64,000 bases of DNA from Ligustrum vulgare (lineage: Eukaryota; Streptophyta; Magnoliopsida; Lamiales; Oleaceae), in NCBI GenBank assembly GCA_963555705.1, contig OY743169.1, forward strand, positions 9,672,014 to 9,736,013. Direction: 5' to 3'. The notes beneath the pieces were generated by a model. The model ran no database searches and had not been told where the DNA came from. It worked only from the letters and a program-made list of their open reading frames with translations. Below are positions 12,637 through 25,300 of the stretch, piece after piece. The position numbers were made by a program, and so were the translations under genes. Numbering within the stretch: the first letter of the stretch is position 1; each line of letters starts with the position of its first letter.

Positions 12637-15104
12637 TTAGGTTCTCTTCGAACTTTTGTCCCTTTTATTGGTACCTCGATTGGCATCGATTTCCGAATTA
12701 CGACAGGTTCGGGTATTATGACCGTAATTATCACATTTACTACACCGAGTTCTCTTCTTGTACTCGAGATGTGACTTGAATCTACTCTCTTTGGGTCTAT
12801 CGGGTCTATGTTTTGACATCTGTGCAAGCACTATCCTTCCCTTTACATCATCCGGTATGTGCCAGTCCTCCTTATTCCCAAGCGAATATATGGATGCTTG
12901 GTAGGTTGAAATGTACTCATCCTTGGTGAAATATTTTGAACAATATTCAAAGAATAAGTAGTTTCTTTTAGAAATCACAGCAACTGCATGCAAACATGGA
13001 ATGTGGTCCAATTGAAACCTTCGGCAGGAACATGTCATCTCACTCATGTCAACCACATATGTCAGATTCTTGTCATTAACTTGGTATACTGTGTCACTAA
13101 TGGGATGGACCTAGTTGAAAATAAATGTATCATTAAAACAAATACACTAGAATATATGTAAGTATAACTAATTTTAGAAAAAAAAAATATTCAACAATGT
13201 GATAGGTAACCCGAAGTTTCCTAGACTTCTTGATCATTTCATTCAGCATCGTGTCGTAGCGGGTGGAAAGTCGCGTAAATGTTGACCTTGCATCACTTAG
13301 ATTCTGAAAAAACCACTTTTGTATAGTGAATTGTAGGCACTCGTGCAATGCTTCTATCAGGTAATTCTTTGCATGCTTAATTGTTGAGTTTAGTGGCTCT
13401 GCAATATTAGATGTCATAGTAGAATACCTATTCTTTGTCATATGTGCTCTTGACCATCTCTCAAAACCAATACCCTCCTGCATATGTTATTGTAAAAGAG
13501 TTTCATTGAATATATAATTTTTCTCATACAAAATAATATAATGCATATTAGAAAATGATGCTTACCAAGTATCCCCTGGTGCCGGGGTCAATAACATCCA
13601 ATTCCCTCATATGGGTGTTAAAATCTGCTGTTGTGTAAGCCCTCGATGCAATATTAAAATGAATTCTCAATCCCTTCCCTTTATTTCCAAATTCTTTCTT
13701 CAAATTCATTAGCAAGTGGTATGTACAAGCCCCATGCAAGGCATTTCGAAATACTTGATCAACTGCATGCCCTATACTACCGTGACGATCAGACACTATG
13801 CACAAATCTTCTCGATCACCATATGCTTCCTTAAACTTTAACAAGAACCATGTCCAAGCATTATTTTTTTCGCCATCCCCCACGCCGAATGCAAGTACGA
13901 ATATTTTATTATTTGCATCATGTGTACAAGCTGTGAACAAGGTTCCACCGTACCTACTTGCCAAGAATGTGCCATCCACTACGATGATCGGTTTACAGTG
14001 CTTCCATCCAGTTATTGATGCGCCTAACGCCACAAAATTGAACAAGAATCTTCCTTTCGAATCGGTTTCAATTCTAGTATAAGACCCTGGATTCATAACT
14101 TCCAATCTATGCATGTAGGCCGAAAGATTTCCAAATGAGTCAACTAGATCACCCCTAATCATTTTTATTGCAAGATCACGTGCTCGCCATGCTTTATCAT
14201 AGCTGACAACAACCCCATAGGTGTGATGCATGTCCTCCCTTATGTCTCTCGCCGTATAGATTCTCCTTGATGAAAGGAAATTGTGTTTGATACAATTTGC
14301 AATAACGAAACTTGTTGCTTGCTTGTGATCACATATAACCGAGTCCATTGAGCAACTGTGCCTGCTACTAATCTCTCTTATCTTAAAGTTTCCAGCATAT
14401 CTAGTTCGGGATGCTTTGAATATCCAGTTGAAATCATCTTGAATACATTTCAACCAATAAAACTTGGTATCAGACTTCACCACACTAAACTGGAAATTGT
14501 TATTTATTGCATACAGGGCTACAGTGGTCACAACCAAATCCTTGTTCTTGAACACGCTACCTTGTTTTACTTCTTCAAAACTTGGCTTTGAAATTATAGT
14601 GCACAACGTATCTTCAATGACATCATTTATTTGGTTCACATAACCAGCCAATTCCTTTCCCATTTCTTCCACTGTCAAATTTTCTTGTATCATTTCAGAA
14701 ATAAATGAACCAGCTTCGTTGTTGGATTATTGAGACACTTCCTGATATCTGTTGATATTGTTATCTGAATCAAACATATAATCGGACATCTCAGGGTTAC
14801 AAATGTCAATATCCACACTAATAGGAAATCTTCTCTTGTCATACTCATCCCTTTTCATTTCCAAATAAAACTGAAGAGAAATGTCATCACAAATCAGTAC
14901 AGGAGGTGAATTATCATAAACCTGGTACTGCAATTTAAAACGAAACTGAGCTTCATCCTTTCCCAAATGTCGAGATATCATTCCAATAAGCATATCATAT
15001 GAGCAGTCTAGGGCTACCATTATCCCTCGAATTGAGTAATCAACATAGTTGAATGAATCAGTCCATTTGCCTCCGAAATATAATAATACAGATATACTGG
15101 CCAT
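12637..15104 (-). pseudogene. MULE transposase (MURA-like), three exons, one nonsense codon
   Basis: Exons 15,104-13,566, 13,477-13,211 and 13,110-12,637 join in frame over 760 codons. The only break is an in-frame TAA at 14,729-14,727 (codon 126). From the N-terminus there is a PB1-like start (MASISVLLYFGGKW), then a DNA-binding region with RHSCSM and ARDIRED. The MULE transposase core follows with acidic positions in VVDGTFL and CIVSDRHGS and the HGACTYHLLMNLKK motif. Next come a SWIM zinc finger (CSCRRFQLDHIPCLHA) and a C-terminal CCHC knuckle (CSKCDNYGHNTRTC). It would cut and join the element ends in the nucleus. Length is normal for plant MURA proteins. It is convergent with the Ulp1-like gene. 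One substitution would explain the defect, so inactivation looks recent. Confidence 0.85.
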
Positions 15105-16200
15105 TTTCTGAATTAAGAATGTGATTGATTAATTACACTGGTTAGGGAAGTATTTTTGTGCTCCTATTAAAAACAATACAACTTCCAGTAAAAACCAAAG
15201 TTTCATATAGCAGGTGTAATCACTAACATGTATATATATTTTTTTTTTTGGTTCTGAATTTTTTTCTAATCTTCTGAACTGATAGAATCAGGCTTCGGTT
15301 GCATTAAGGCCGCAACATCGAGATAAAGTTGTTTGAGATTTGATAACCTTGTAGAATCTGGGATCGAACAAATGAGAAATTTGCTAGCGGTTTGATGTAT
15401 GTTGTAACATATTCTACTTGCATGCCTTCTGTGGTGTTAAGACAGGTTCATTTTTTTATCCAGATTTATGAGACGTGTAGATCAGATATATTCAGCAACA
15501 GAATGGTGGTGAAGGTATATCACTCTCTGGATGAATAGTTTTACTGGATATATGAACTTCATTGGTAATAATTTCAATCTATAATTTCTTGTATCCTTCC
15601 ATTACATTCCCAATTCTCACGGAAGGACGTGTATATTTCCAAACCTTCTTATCAGTGCTTTTTCATTTTTTGGAAGTTGCTGGAAATGAGGTCTGTATTC
15701 AATGAAATGTAACTGACTTGTTATATTTAATTAAAATTATTTCCTGTATATTTTTCATTAGGTATTGGATATCATCATTTTAAAGATAAAATAAATAATT
15801 AAATAAATATAGGGTGTCAATCTTGCAATACATTTAACACAACATGATATTCTTAAGTTTCAAGAATTTCACATGTCATTTATCAAATAAAAGTTTCAAA
15901 CATGAGTATCATTCAAAATTCCTCAATAGACAACTCAATTCTCCGGTCCAGCATAACCCGGCCCATTGTCACTAGTAAGGAGTCGATCTCCACGTGAGTA
16001 CGCATGCAGGGCATCCCACCCGGAGACTCGGAGAGGTCGTTTTAGAATTCTACTAGAATACAAATTCTCAAATAATTACAAGTATCGCAGTCCCTTATCT
16101 TCTCCACTACTATTTCCTCAGCGTTGAAATATACATACATACATGTACATATAGAGATCTGAAATTTATCGTTTATTATCAATTCTTTTTGGATCCCAAG
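15105..16200. other. Spacer between MULE transposase and the DUF1218 gene
   Basis: The left part should be the transposase promoter and the MULE terminus, but I could not place the inverted repeat. The part from about 15,930 contains a GC-richer block (CCGGTCCAGC... near 15,943) that may belong to the DUF1218 promoter. The last roughly 70 bases to 16,200 look like a 5' untranslated exon because AAG/GTATAC at 16,200/16,201 makes a donor that pairs with the acceptor at 16,427. Confidence 0.35.
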
Positions 16201-16436
16201 GTATACAATACTTTTATGCAGAATTTATTTTTTATTTTTTCTTCCTGAATGGATTTTGGGTATTTGACTGTAGAATGGTTAATTTTATTTAGTTCTTGTT
16301 TTTCTTCCAATGTTCTAATTGCTTTTAAAAAAGGGTTTTTTTTCTTCGATTTTATTTCATTAGTAACATGGGTCAGTTTTTAATTTAGGATTTTCTTATC
16401 TTTAATGTTAAAATAAAATTGGTGCAGGTGGAAACA

Positions 16437-18135
16437 ATGGCGTTTACTATGAAACAAATGTCTCTCATAGTGGCAACCTTTGGTGTTCTGTCATTCATAG
16501 CCGGAGTTATTGCTGAAAACAAGAAGGTTGAAATTTTATCTCAAAAAAAACTGAAATATGTTTATACTTTTTTTTTTTTTAAAATAAATATGTTTATACT
16601 TTTATCAATTACCATTATATTTATAATTTTGGTTGATTGATCAGATTTTTTTTACTCCCAATTTTACTGGAATTATAGGTTGCCTTTAACATTTGTAGAT
16701 AAATTTTAGGTTTGTTTAGCTTTGTCACGTTCTTCCCACTACACCCCCCCCCCCCCCCCCCCCTCTCTCTTATCTCAATTGGTATATAATGTATTACCTT
16801 TAAAAGTAAGGAGTAAGACTTGTTTATGTTGTGCATATAAAAGGGTTCATGAGGAATAATTAGCATTCTATGATAACATTCTTGGACAACGATAGGTTAG
16901 ACTTATATTTTTTTTATGGTTAGCAGCAAGGAGTCTGATATGCCCCATCTTGTGCAATTGTTTTATATTTGACAATCCTCTTGTGTAATAAAGGTGCTGT
17001 TCGTAATATAGGTGGAATGAACAGAATGTTTAGACTTTCTTTTCGTAGAATTCCTACAAAAAGTTTGCTACTAATATTCAACTAATTTTCTATTTCTTAA
17101 CTTAATACATACCTGAACTATATCATTATGTAACCTATGTTTCACATTTTCGTGCTTAAATGTCGTCCAAGTACTGGTCCTCATGCGGCATATGTTTCTG
17201 TAACTATGCTAAACCCGTGGTTTTTGTGTGGTGTGCCTCAATGCAAGCACTAAATGAAATCTTCCTTTAAAAGGTATCTCTTTTATATAGGTCTGGATCA
17301 ACAAAATGTCAGTGCATGAAATGTTGTCTCGTGATATGAGCTGAACTTGTATAACTTATGAACAACTTTATTCAGATAATTATGCATTTGTTTTATAATG
17401 CAGCAACATTTTTTTTTCTGCTCTACTTGACAGCCTGCTTCAGGAACTATCATAAATGGAAAGGGCGTTGTTATTTGCAAATATCCATCAGATCCCACTG
17501 TAGTGTTGGGCTACTTTTCCGTTGGGTTCCTTGCCCTGTGTACAGCATTTGGTTATTTTTCTTTGTTTTACCCATACCAAGGAAAGTCGGTTCCACAGGC
17601 GGCTTTATTCCGAAGCACTAGCTTCCTTGTCTTCTTCAATGTTGCTCTGTGAGTGACTTTTTGATTTTATTTTACTGGTGACACTTGAGTATTACTTATT
17701 TTGACAGCAAGCATTTCTTAAAAGGAGTTATCTGAACATGTTTGAAAAAAATGCTTGATAGTCCTTTAAGCTCACTTTTTGCTCTTTCATGCATTCGATA
17801 GTTTCAATTCCCCTTCTTTTTCCCATTATCATTTGTTGTTTTTTCCATTTGCTTCGCTCATGCTTTGAAGGGGAGTGACTGGATTAGCTGCAACAATGTT
17901 GTTATGGCCTACACTCACAGAGCAGTTCCACCATGCTCGCAATATTCACCATAATCTCGAAACTCAATGCCCTACGGCTAAGACTGGACTTCTAGGTGGA
18001 GGTGCATTTCTATCGCTTGATTCTGCACTTTTCTGGTTGGTTGCGCTGATGTTGGCTGACAATGCCCGTGAAGATTATTTTGAAGAATCAGGCAATAAAG
18101 ATGCATCCAGTGAACCAATCAAGGGCAGTGTTTGA
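16437..18135 (+). CDS. DUF1218 family four-helix membrane protein
   Basis: Coding exons 16,437-16,526, 17,434-17,648 and 17,871-18,135 join in frame to 189 residues. Introns are GT-AG, and a further intron in the 5' leader (16,201-16,427) is likely. Four hydrophobic segments lie at about residues 8-27, 53-73, 88-112 and 145-163. The conserved CKYPSDPT loop and CPTAKTGLLGGGAF place it in plant-specific DUF1218 (PF06749), which includes the Arabidopsis DESIGUAL and MODIFYING WALL LIGNIN proteins. Those members act in leaf symmetry or secondary-wall lignin, but this one's role cannot be read from sequence. The N-terminal helix may act as a signal anchor. The C-terminus is acidic and presumably cytosolic. 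Intron 1 contains a run of C (about 16,743-16,762) followed by CT repeats. No defects are visible. Confidence 0.88.
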
Positions 18136-19345
18136 GTAATCTTCTAATATAACTAGCATGCTTTAGGCTTATGGAATGAACAATGAATCTACTAATAGCT
18201 TTCTCCTCTTTGATGGACATGGTTCCGGTTCCAGTTTCAATAATGGAAGTATTAGTTCCACTTTATGTTCTGTGGAAACTGTTTCTAGAAAACATTGAAG
18301 TATGAATATGCTGTGATTTAGCAGGTAATTTTTCTTTTGCTATATGATAATTATGGACTACATCTAGATGTGTAAAGTGGTTGATCAGGGTACTGGGCTC
18401 CCGGCATAGGAAGGTCTGCGGAGGGCAGCTTGGTGTACGTTGACTCCCCTAATTAGAAGGATGAAGTAAAGAATATGCTAGTCAATAGTTATCTGTTTGG
18501 TAAGAGTTTTTTTATTTATAAATAAAGAATGTGGTGTTTCGAGGTAAAATGTGTTATTCGAGAGTGGTTTTGAAAATTTTCTCACTCGTCGTTTTTTACT
18601 TTTCAAAAAAATAGATCAATGAAATGTTGACACAATGCTATTTGCTTCTATTTGGTAAAAAAATATTTATAACCAAAGAATATGGTGTTCTCGAGGTAAA
18701 TATAAGGTGAAAAAGTAGTTTGAAGAAGTGTGTACGATTAAAGAGTAGTTTGAAAAAAAAAAAAACAACTAATAAACTATTATAATCGCATGTCATAACT
18801 AGCAATCTTATAAAGTAGCTTTAAAAATCATTTGGTAAATATAATTTATAAAATTATATATACTATATTATGCATGTGTTTGGTTTTGATTAAAATTTGA
18901 TTTTAATCTCAAGTCAAAGTCAACAATTAATTTTAACCATAAATTTTATGAGATTCGCAACTTTTTAATCAAACATCTCATCAACATTGATTAAAATTTA
19001 GTAAAAATATGATTTTAATTTATACCAACACAAGGGTTATATCTATAAACCTACAACACCATCAACCCACCTCGACATAGTTAGGTTGAAATCACTAGCG
19101 GGGAGGTTGCTATTGACGATGGCCAGGTTATTGCTTCTCCTGTCATACAAGAAGTTGATCGGACTCTTATCGTAGGTATCTTGTATATGTTGTACCCTAT
19201 CTGATTGTGGGAGAATGGATGGAAGGGTAGGATTGGTGCATGTAGTGGTGATGATGTGTTGTGTGGATGGTGGTTGTGGTGGTGTTCTGGAGGTGATAGT
19301 GGTAGTAAGGACTAAGGCGGTGGTATTGGTGGATCTGAGATGCAG
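18136..19345. other. Intergenic region with AT-rich dispersed repeats
   Basis: The 3' untranslated region of the DUF1218 gene probably ends within the first few hundred bases. About 18,495-18,780 is a reverse-oriented copy of the GAGGTAAAATGTG repeat family seen elsewhere in the window. About 18,880-19,036 is another short repeat (TTTGGTTTTGATTAAAATT...) with a relative at about 36,985-37,081. A GGTGGTG-rich stretch follows at 19,240-19,330. No gene recognised. Confidence 0.5.
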
Positions 19346-19349
19346 TATT

Positions 19350-19800
19350 TGTGAACCAGAATTGTGAACACTATGACCATCTGTTACTCATAATATATTG
19401 ATTGTTACCAAATCTATGCAAATTGTGATCAATTGTTTATTAAGTATGATCAGGTCTGTACGAGGTTTAATTGTTTGTGACCAGGTCTTTGAAAACCACA
19501 ACTATATGTGACATGTAATTCATTAAATGTGACCATGTCTATATGAACTGTGACTATTTGTGATCAATTTATATTAAGTATGACAGAGTCTATATGAGAT
19601 GTGATTGCTTGAGACCATGTCTGTGAAAATTATGACTGTTTGTTACATATAATGCATTGATTGTGATCGGTCTGTATGAACTGTGATTATTTGTGACCAA
19701 TTCTTTTTTTAAGTGTGATCGGGTTTATGACTGTTTCTAGTCATGTCTATGAAAATTATGATGTGAATGCACCGATTGTGATCATGTTTGTGTTAACTAG
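19350..19800 (+). repeat. Degenerate minisatellite, about 126-139 bp units built of ~33-bp subunits
   Basis: The motif family TGTGACCATGTCTATATGAACTG is repeated with many changes. Larger units can be anchored on GAA(A/C)A...-type starts at about 19,352, 19,491, 19,625 and 19,751, giving spacings of 139, 134 and 126. Each unit holds about four diverged 30-35 bp subunits containing GTGAC or GTGATC. There is no open frame across it, and GGTGG-rich and CCACC-rich tracts lie on either side. Confidence 0.7.
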
Positions 19801-20510
19801 GACTATTAATTAAATGGTCAAAATATCAAATTAATGGCTACATACTTCATCTCTCTCCACTTAACCCCACCACAATCGGCAATACTCAAAACAACACTAC
19901 CACCACCACTTTCAACGCATAACCACCTCCAACAAACCACCACATCACCACACTAACATACAACGAACAAAAATAACTATTTAATCTCCTCCACCGCAAA
20001 CTGACTACCTTCGAAAAATCTTCTTTATCTTCACAAATTACAACCACTTCACCTCCAACGACCACACATTTTTGCCAACCACTCAAATCATAAAACATAT
20101 ACACACATCGCCACCTAACAACTATCATCACACACGCATTTGAAAATCGTTGAAAAAAAAAAAGGCAATGCCAAGGTGCGTCATCGCTTTTTTTTTTCGT
20201 GCGCTGCATGCGACAACGACAACATCACCGTAGGTATATGTGTGTGACGATATCATAGTGGTGCTGGGTTGAGCAGCGGTGCTACGTCACCCTGTTGCGA
20301 CTTACTGTGCCAAATTGCAGATCGAAGATTATCCTCGGCTAGATTGGATGAACTGCTGAATGATGAATGAGTAAAATTATTTTTTTGTGTGGAGTGTGAG
20401 GTGAGGTCAAGAGAGATAAAAATGTATACTTAAATGATAAAACATGGAATTAGAAAAGGAAAATATTTTTCAATTCCATGTAAATTTTCTCACCAAATTG
20501 GTGAGAAAAT

Positions 20511-20546
<36 letters not shown>
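19801..20546. other. Intergenic, CCACC-rich then AT-rich
   Basis: A CCACCACC-rich tract spans about 19,865-20,110. The minus-strand open frame through it (19,886-20,209) is a by-product of this skewed composition. From 20,440 a repeat-like module with an inverted LTTGGTGAGAA-type palindrome (CTCACCAAATTGGTGAG, about 20,490) runs into a T tract and the tandem array. Confidence 0.4.
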
Positions 20547-20548
<2 letters not shown>

Positions 20549-20804
20549 CTAAAGTGTACATTATATAGTTGTACTTGGAAAATGAATTTCATGAAAAATG
20601 TGTCAATCAAACAACTACGAAATTTTTTTTTTGCCTAAAGTGTACATTATATAGTTGTACTTGGAAAATGAATTTCATGAAAAATGTGTCAATCAAACAA
20701 CTACGAAATTTTTTTTTTGCCTAAAGTGTACATTATATAGTTGTACTTGGAAAATGAATTTCATGAAAAATGTGTCAATCAAACAACTACGAAATTTTTT
20801 CCTT
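20547..20804 (+). repeat. Three tandem copies of an 86-bp unit
   Basis: GCCTAAAGTGTACATTATAT starts at 20,547, 20,633 and 20,719, an exact 86-bp period, and the copies appear virtually identical. Each unit ends in CAACTACGAAA plus a T run. A longer T run (about 20,515-20,546) precedes the first copy. The near identity suggests recent expansion, possibly within a MITE-like repeat that continues to about 20,850. Confidence 0.9.
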
Positions 20805-22302
20805 GACAAGGGATTTTCCATGAAAAATTGGTGCAATCAAAAACGCTATTAGATTATTTTAATTTATCATTGTTCATTATCATCTGAAAACTAAAAAAAA
20901 CTACTTTAACACGTTTCTCTTCAATATCTACATGATTCCGCTTAATCTTCTTTTGAAAAAAAATGTATTTATAAACAAGTTTAATAAACATAGGCTAAAA
21001 TATGGTCCAATTAAGGATGACAACGAGGTAGGGGTATGGCTCGCCCCAGCAAAACTCAAATCTGTCATGCGATCCGCAAATTTTAGGATAGGGTAACACT
21101 GTAGCCCTATTTAATTTTTTTATTATTATGTTTTATTTTTTCTTCATTTTTTCATTTTTTTAATAGCATTCCTGGGCAATTCCCTTCCTTTAATTCAACA
21201 GTTTGAAGTTTGTGGTTCTTTAATAGCTCTCCAGCTAAGAGATCTGGTTATTTTGTTTAGTCTCTATGATGTCAAGTCCCCTAATTTTTTGAAAGGGAGA
21301 AAAAAAAAAAGATGTAATATCTATATCTAAATATTAATCCCTCAAAAGAGCAGCTGAAATCAACTCATAGCAAAGCAGTATACCCGTTTAAGCATAGTGA
21401 CCGATCCAGCAAATGTGGATAGGACTAAGGAATAACAACAAATCTCGAAGAGAGAACTCCTTTCAGGTTTGTTATCGATTAGGTATAAGTGGAAAAAGTC
21501 GTTGTCCAGTGAATGAGTGAAACTGGTTTACTAATATGAAACCTGAAACTAGGATTGCTCATTTTTATTAATTTCGAGGTTTCCCTGAATTTGAAAGTTA
21601 CCACTTTATCCTTAATTTTTGTCCAAATAATTATTCGAGACGGGACTACTAAATTCCCATGCATGCGACCTAATTGAATTTTCCTATCTTGTCCCACAGG
21701 TTGACGAGTCAAATTTTTTTGGCCCAATCGGTTCCGTTGAGAGCTTGTTTGGTAAAATGAAAAATTTTTATCACAACTTTTTAAATTTAATCTCCATAAT
21801 TCATTCTTAATAAGTCCTCAATTTCTGACATTTCAAACATTTTTAAACAATACATCCATCAAAAACTATAAAAAATCACATTATCAAACGAAATATGGAT
21901 TGAAAGTTACACTGGATTACTGTGAATCGTTGATTTTGATATTGATGTAATTGGTAAATAAATAGATTGTTGTTGTGAGTGTAAAAATGTATATCAGACT
22001 CTATGATATTGTAGTATGTTTACCATACAGGCAAGTTCGGGACAAATTTTTATTTTTTTTTTTATTTTTTTATTTTTATTTTTATTTTTAATTTTTTTTG
22101 CATCTCTACCAATCCACTTATTGACGGTAATCGTGATCCATATCTCAGAATTTCTCAAACGTCACCCTCCCACTCCCACCAAAAGGTCATTTTACCTATT
22201 GATTCACTTGTGCCCTAAATTAAATATCTGGTTTATCCAACAGATTTGAGTCTAGGGCTAGGGTTACGCTATCTTGTATTGAAATCAATCTTTGATATAA
22301 CC
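20805..22302. other. Intergenic region and CWC21 leader
   Basis: No gene seen. About 21,735-21,890 resembles a short AT-rich MITE (GCTTGTTTGGTAAAATG ... TTATCAAACGAAAT). T-rich low complexity lies at 22,050-22,100. The last stretch before 22,303 should be the promoter and 5' leader of the CWC21-like gene; a short leader is likely because CT-rich sequence and an AGGGTTAGGGTT-like run lie at about 22,240-22,268. Confidence 0.4.
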
Positions 22303-25300
22303 ATGTACAACGGAATCGGGTTGCAGACTGCACGGGGCTCCGGAACCAATGGATACATCCAGGCAAACAAGTTTTTCATCAGGCCAAAATCGAATAAAGT
22401 CGTCACCGACTCATCTAAAGGCTTCGAGATCGGCCAGGGAACTGCCGGTGTTACGGGGAAGGCGAACAAGGAGATCTTGGAGCATGACCGAAAGAGGCAG
22501 ATCGAGCTCAAGCTCCTTGTATTGGAGGAGAAGTTGACGGATCAGGGTTATACGGATGCTGAGATTGCAGAGAAGCTTGATGAGGCTCGCAACACTCTTG
22601 AGGCAGCCGCTGCCAAAGAGAATGATGATGGAGGATCTAATGCTGTTGTTATCTCAGACAAGTAAGTGTTTACAGTTCTTAGAGAATTATATGTTCTGTA
22701 TTTGATAACGTTGTCTTTTCCCTTCTTTTTTTTTTTGCATCAAATTCTGTTAATCTTTGAGAAAAATTGTTGAATTAAAGAAAGATTATTGTACCATTGA
22801 GTTCACCTGTAAGAGGACATCCGTCCAGATTTAAATTTTTTGGAAAGGTGAATTTAAATGGAAACTATTTGATGAAAGCAGTCTTATTTACCTTGCTTGG
22901 GTGTAAAAACAATTCCGATTGCACCAGTAAAGAAATGATGCCATTTTTCTCCCAAGTTATTCTTGTGATTGAGTTAAAAATTACTGACTTCACGTGCTGA
23001 TATTCACTGTTCATCTCCTATAGCTAAGATTGCCTGCCATGTCGAATCTGGTTTGGGTACTTTACTATTTTTTATGGATTTACAAACTGTAAATTTTAGC
23101 CCGTCTGGTAAAAAATGTGGTTTATAAATTGGTTAATTTATGTTTTTGAGGTAAAATGTGGTTGAAAAGTGGAGAGCAAAAATGTGAGTGGTTAAAAAGT
23201 AGTTTGGAAAATTATGTAGTTAATAAATTGGTTTATAAACAAAAAAAAAATACAATTACAAAACGGAGGCTTAATTGCTCTGTAACCCCGTTTGAAAGTG
23301 AAACCAAAGTAGGGACTGAAAGAAAAACAACCACCCTCTTATTTCAATGAGATTCACCATCTGCTGGAGTGAGACTAACATGGGGCAATTTATACCAAAG
23401 TGAATTCTGCATTATGATTGTTAGTCAACGTACGGATTAGAGGGACTTGTAATAAAAGAAGGGGAGAAAAAGAATAAGACAGTATACTTGCGTTAAATAA
23501 CTCTACCTTATTGCATTGCATAACTATTTTATCAAATGGTTGTGAGCTTCAAAAAAATTGACAGGCAATATACTCTAGGCAAATGCTTTACCCAAGGAGG
23601 TATGTTGGAGTGTAGGAGGCACTAGAGTTAAAAGTCAAATAAGAGCTAAGATTGAAATATACCTTTTATTTAATAATATTTCAAATCAATAGTTTTCTTA
23701 AACAAATGAATTTAAATTTGACGAATCTTTCAAATGTTTCTTTATGAACTTTAGTTCTTATCATCGTATATTTGTTAGTTGATACTTCATTTGAGTTTTG
23801 CCTCTTCGGACGAGATTCCTGTTGACTTATTTCTACAGTTGTTCACTAGTAGAGTATAATGAAGTTGTAGTCAATTGAGAATAATTAAGGAAGCCATATT
23901 TGCATCAGTCGAAGGAGTCTCCATGCTCATAAGAGTAAACGATTTTGACATAGTAAATTAGAAGTGGGGGGGATAGACCATAACATGCAAAAACTCTAAG
24001 GCTTCATTTGGTAGAGCTTTTGCTTCTTGTAAAAGAGCTTCCTAAGTAAGTCGCATCGGATCAGCTTCGTCTAAACATTCTTCTAGCTAGAAGAAGCACT
24101 TCCATATAATTTCCAACAGCAATTTTTTGATTTTCGTGCCAAATTCACTAAAATGATATAATCTTGATATATGTTATAATGTGATGTTGTGATGATATAT
24201 GTTATAACGTGATGTCGTGATCGCAAAACATGTGGTTTGATTGTACTTTGGGGCAGTCAATTCAAAGTTTATTTGGAACAAGGGTTTGCTTGTTGCCTTT
24301 TGTTTTATCCTAGCTAAATATAATAAGTGAACTGTTTCCAATAATGTTTATAAAAGCAAAATAAAATATAGTGAAGAACAAGTGACGTACATATGCTGCT
24401 ACAACACTGTCGTCACAGTTCTTTTGCGCGTACAAAATCTAAATATTTATTACAACAGATATACACCTTATGCTAGTAGCGTTGCACAAGCAAGTTGTTT
24501 TTGCTGCACCATAAACATAATTTCCTACCCTGAAATGCTTCCAGAACTGAATTTACTGAACTGTTCATGGATTTTATCTTTTGTATATTTTAATTGCTTC
24601 ACTGTGCTTTGTAACTAACACAAAAGGATAGCTTGCTGAGCGAGCTGCTTTTATGGCATTGAGATTTTATAGATTGCTGAATTAATTTGAACTAATCTGC
24701 CAGGGTTTCGAAGACACAGACTCATCAGATAGCCGCTTTGAAGGAAAAGCAGATGGAAACTCTAAAAGCTGCACTTGGGATAGGATCTGAAGGTGATGGA
24801 AAAAAGAAGCACCTAGATGCTCAGTCCCCAAACTCTGAGGAAAGTGATGATGAGGATAAACCGAGAAATGGCCATAAAAAGGACGATGTTGCTGGTAAGC
24901 GGAATGAAAAAGATTCAGAAGTTGAGAATGATGATATTCAGAAGGGCGTTAAGAATAATGACTCTGAAAGATATGAGTCAGAACGCGGGAGGAAAGGAAA
25001 AAGTAGAAGAAGAGGACATGAGAAGTCATCTGATTCTGATAGCAATGGAAAGTACATGAAGGGAACTAAGAAAAAACATGATAAAGGTATTAAGGGGAAA
25101 GATGATGATTCTGATTTTGATTCTAAGAAGAGAAAGGAAAAATCGAGGAAACACAAAAAAAATAGAAGATATGATAGTAATTCTTCTGATTCTGAATCTC
25201 GGTCCAACTCTGATGCTGATTCAGAATCAGATTCAGAATCTGACAGTGATAATAATTATAGGAAAGCTCGTAGGCGGCGTGATTCTGATGATGAGTACAG

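Larger units (their letters stand above)
600..15250. mobile_element. KI-type (Kaonashi-like) MULE, decayed and nested
   Basis: Two convergent genes typical of plant KI-MULEs define this element: a plus-strand DUF1985/Ulp1-protease-like gene (823-10,186) and a minus-strand MURA transposase with SWIM zinc finger (12,637-15,104). Between and within them sit a captured FKBP62-like fragment, a hAT MITE, a copia-like LTR fragment and a TRIM. The outer boundaries are estimates. I compared the flanks of both genes by eye and did not find the long terminal inverted repeats or a 9-bp target duplication. Both genes carry stops or frameshifts, so the copy looks inactive. Confidence 0.7.

Noticed and set aside
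13798..14591. Plus-strand open frames over the MULE transposase
   Set aside because: Antisense to the recognised MURA domain and without a known product.
19886..20209. Minus-strand open frame rich in Val and Trp
   Set aside because: Arises from a CCACC-rich tract; no start context, domain or splice partners.
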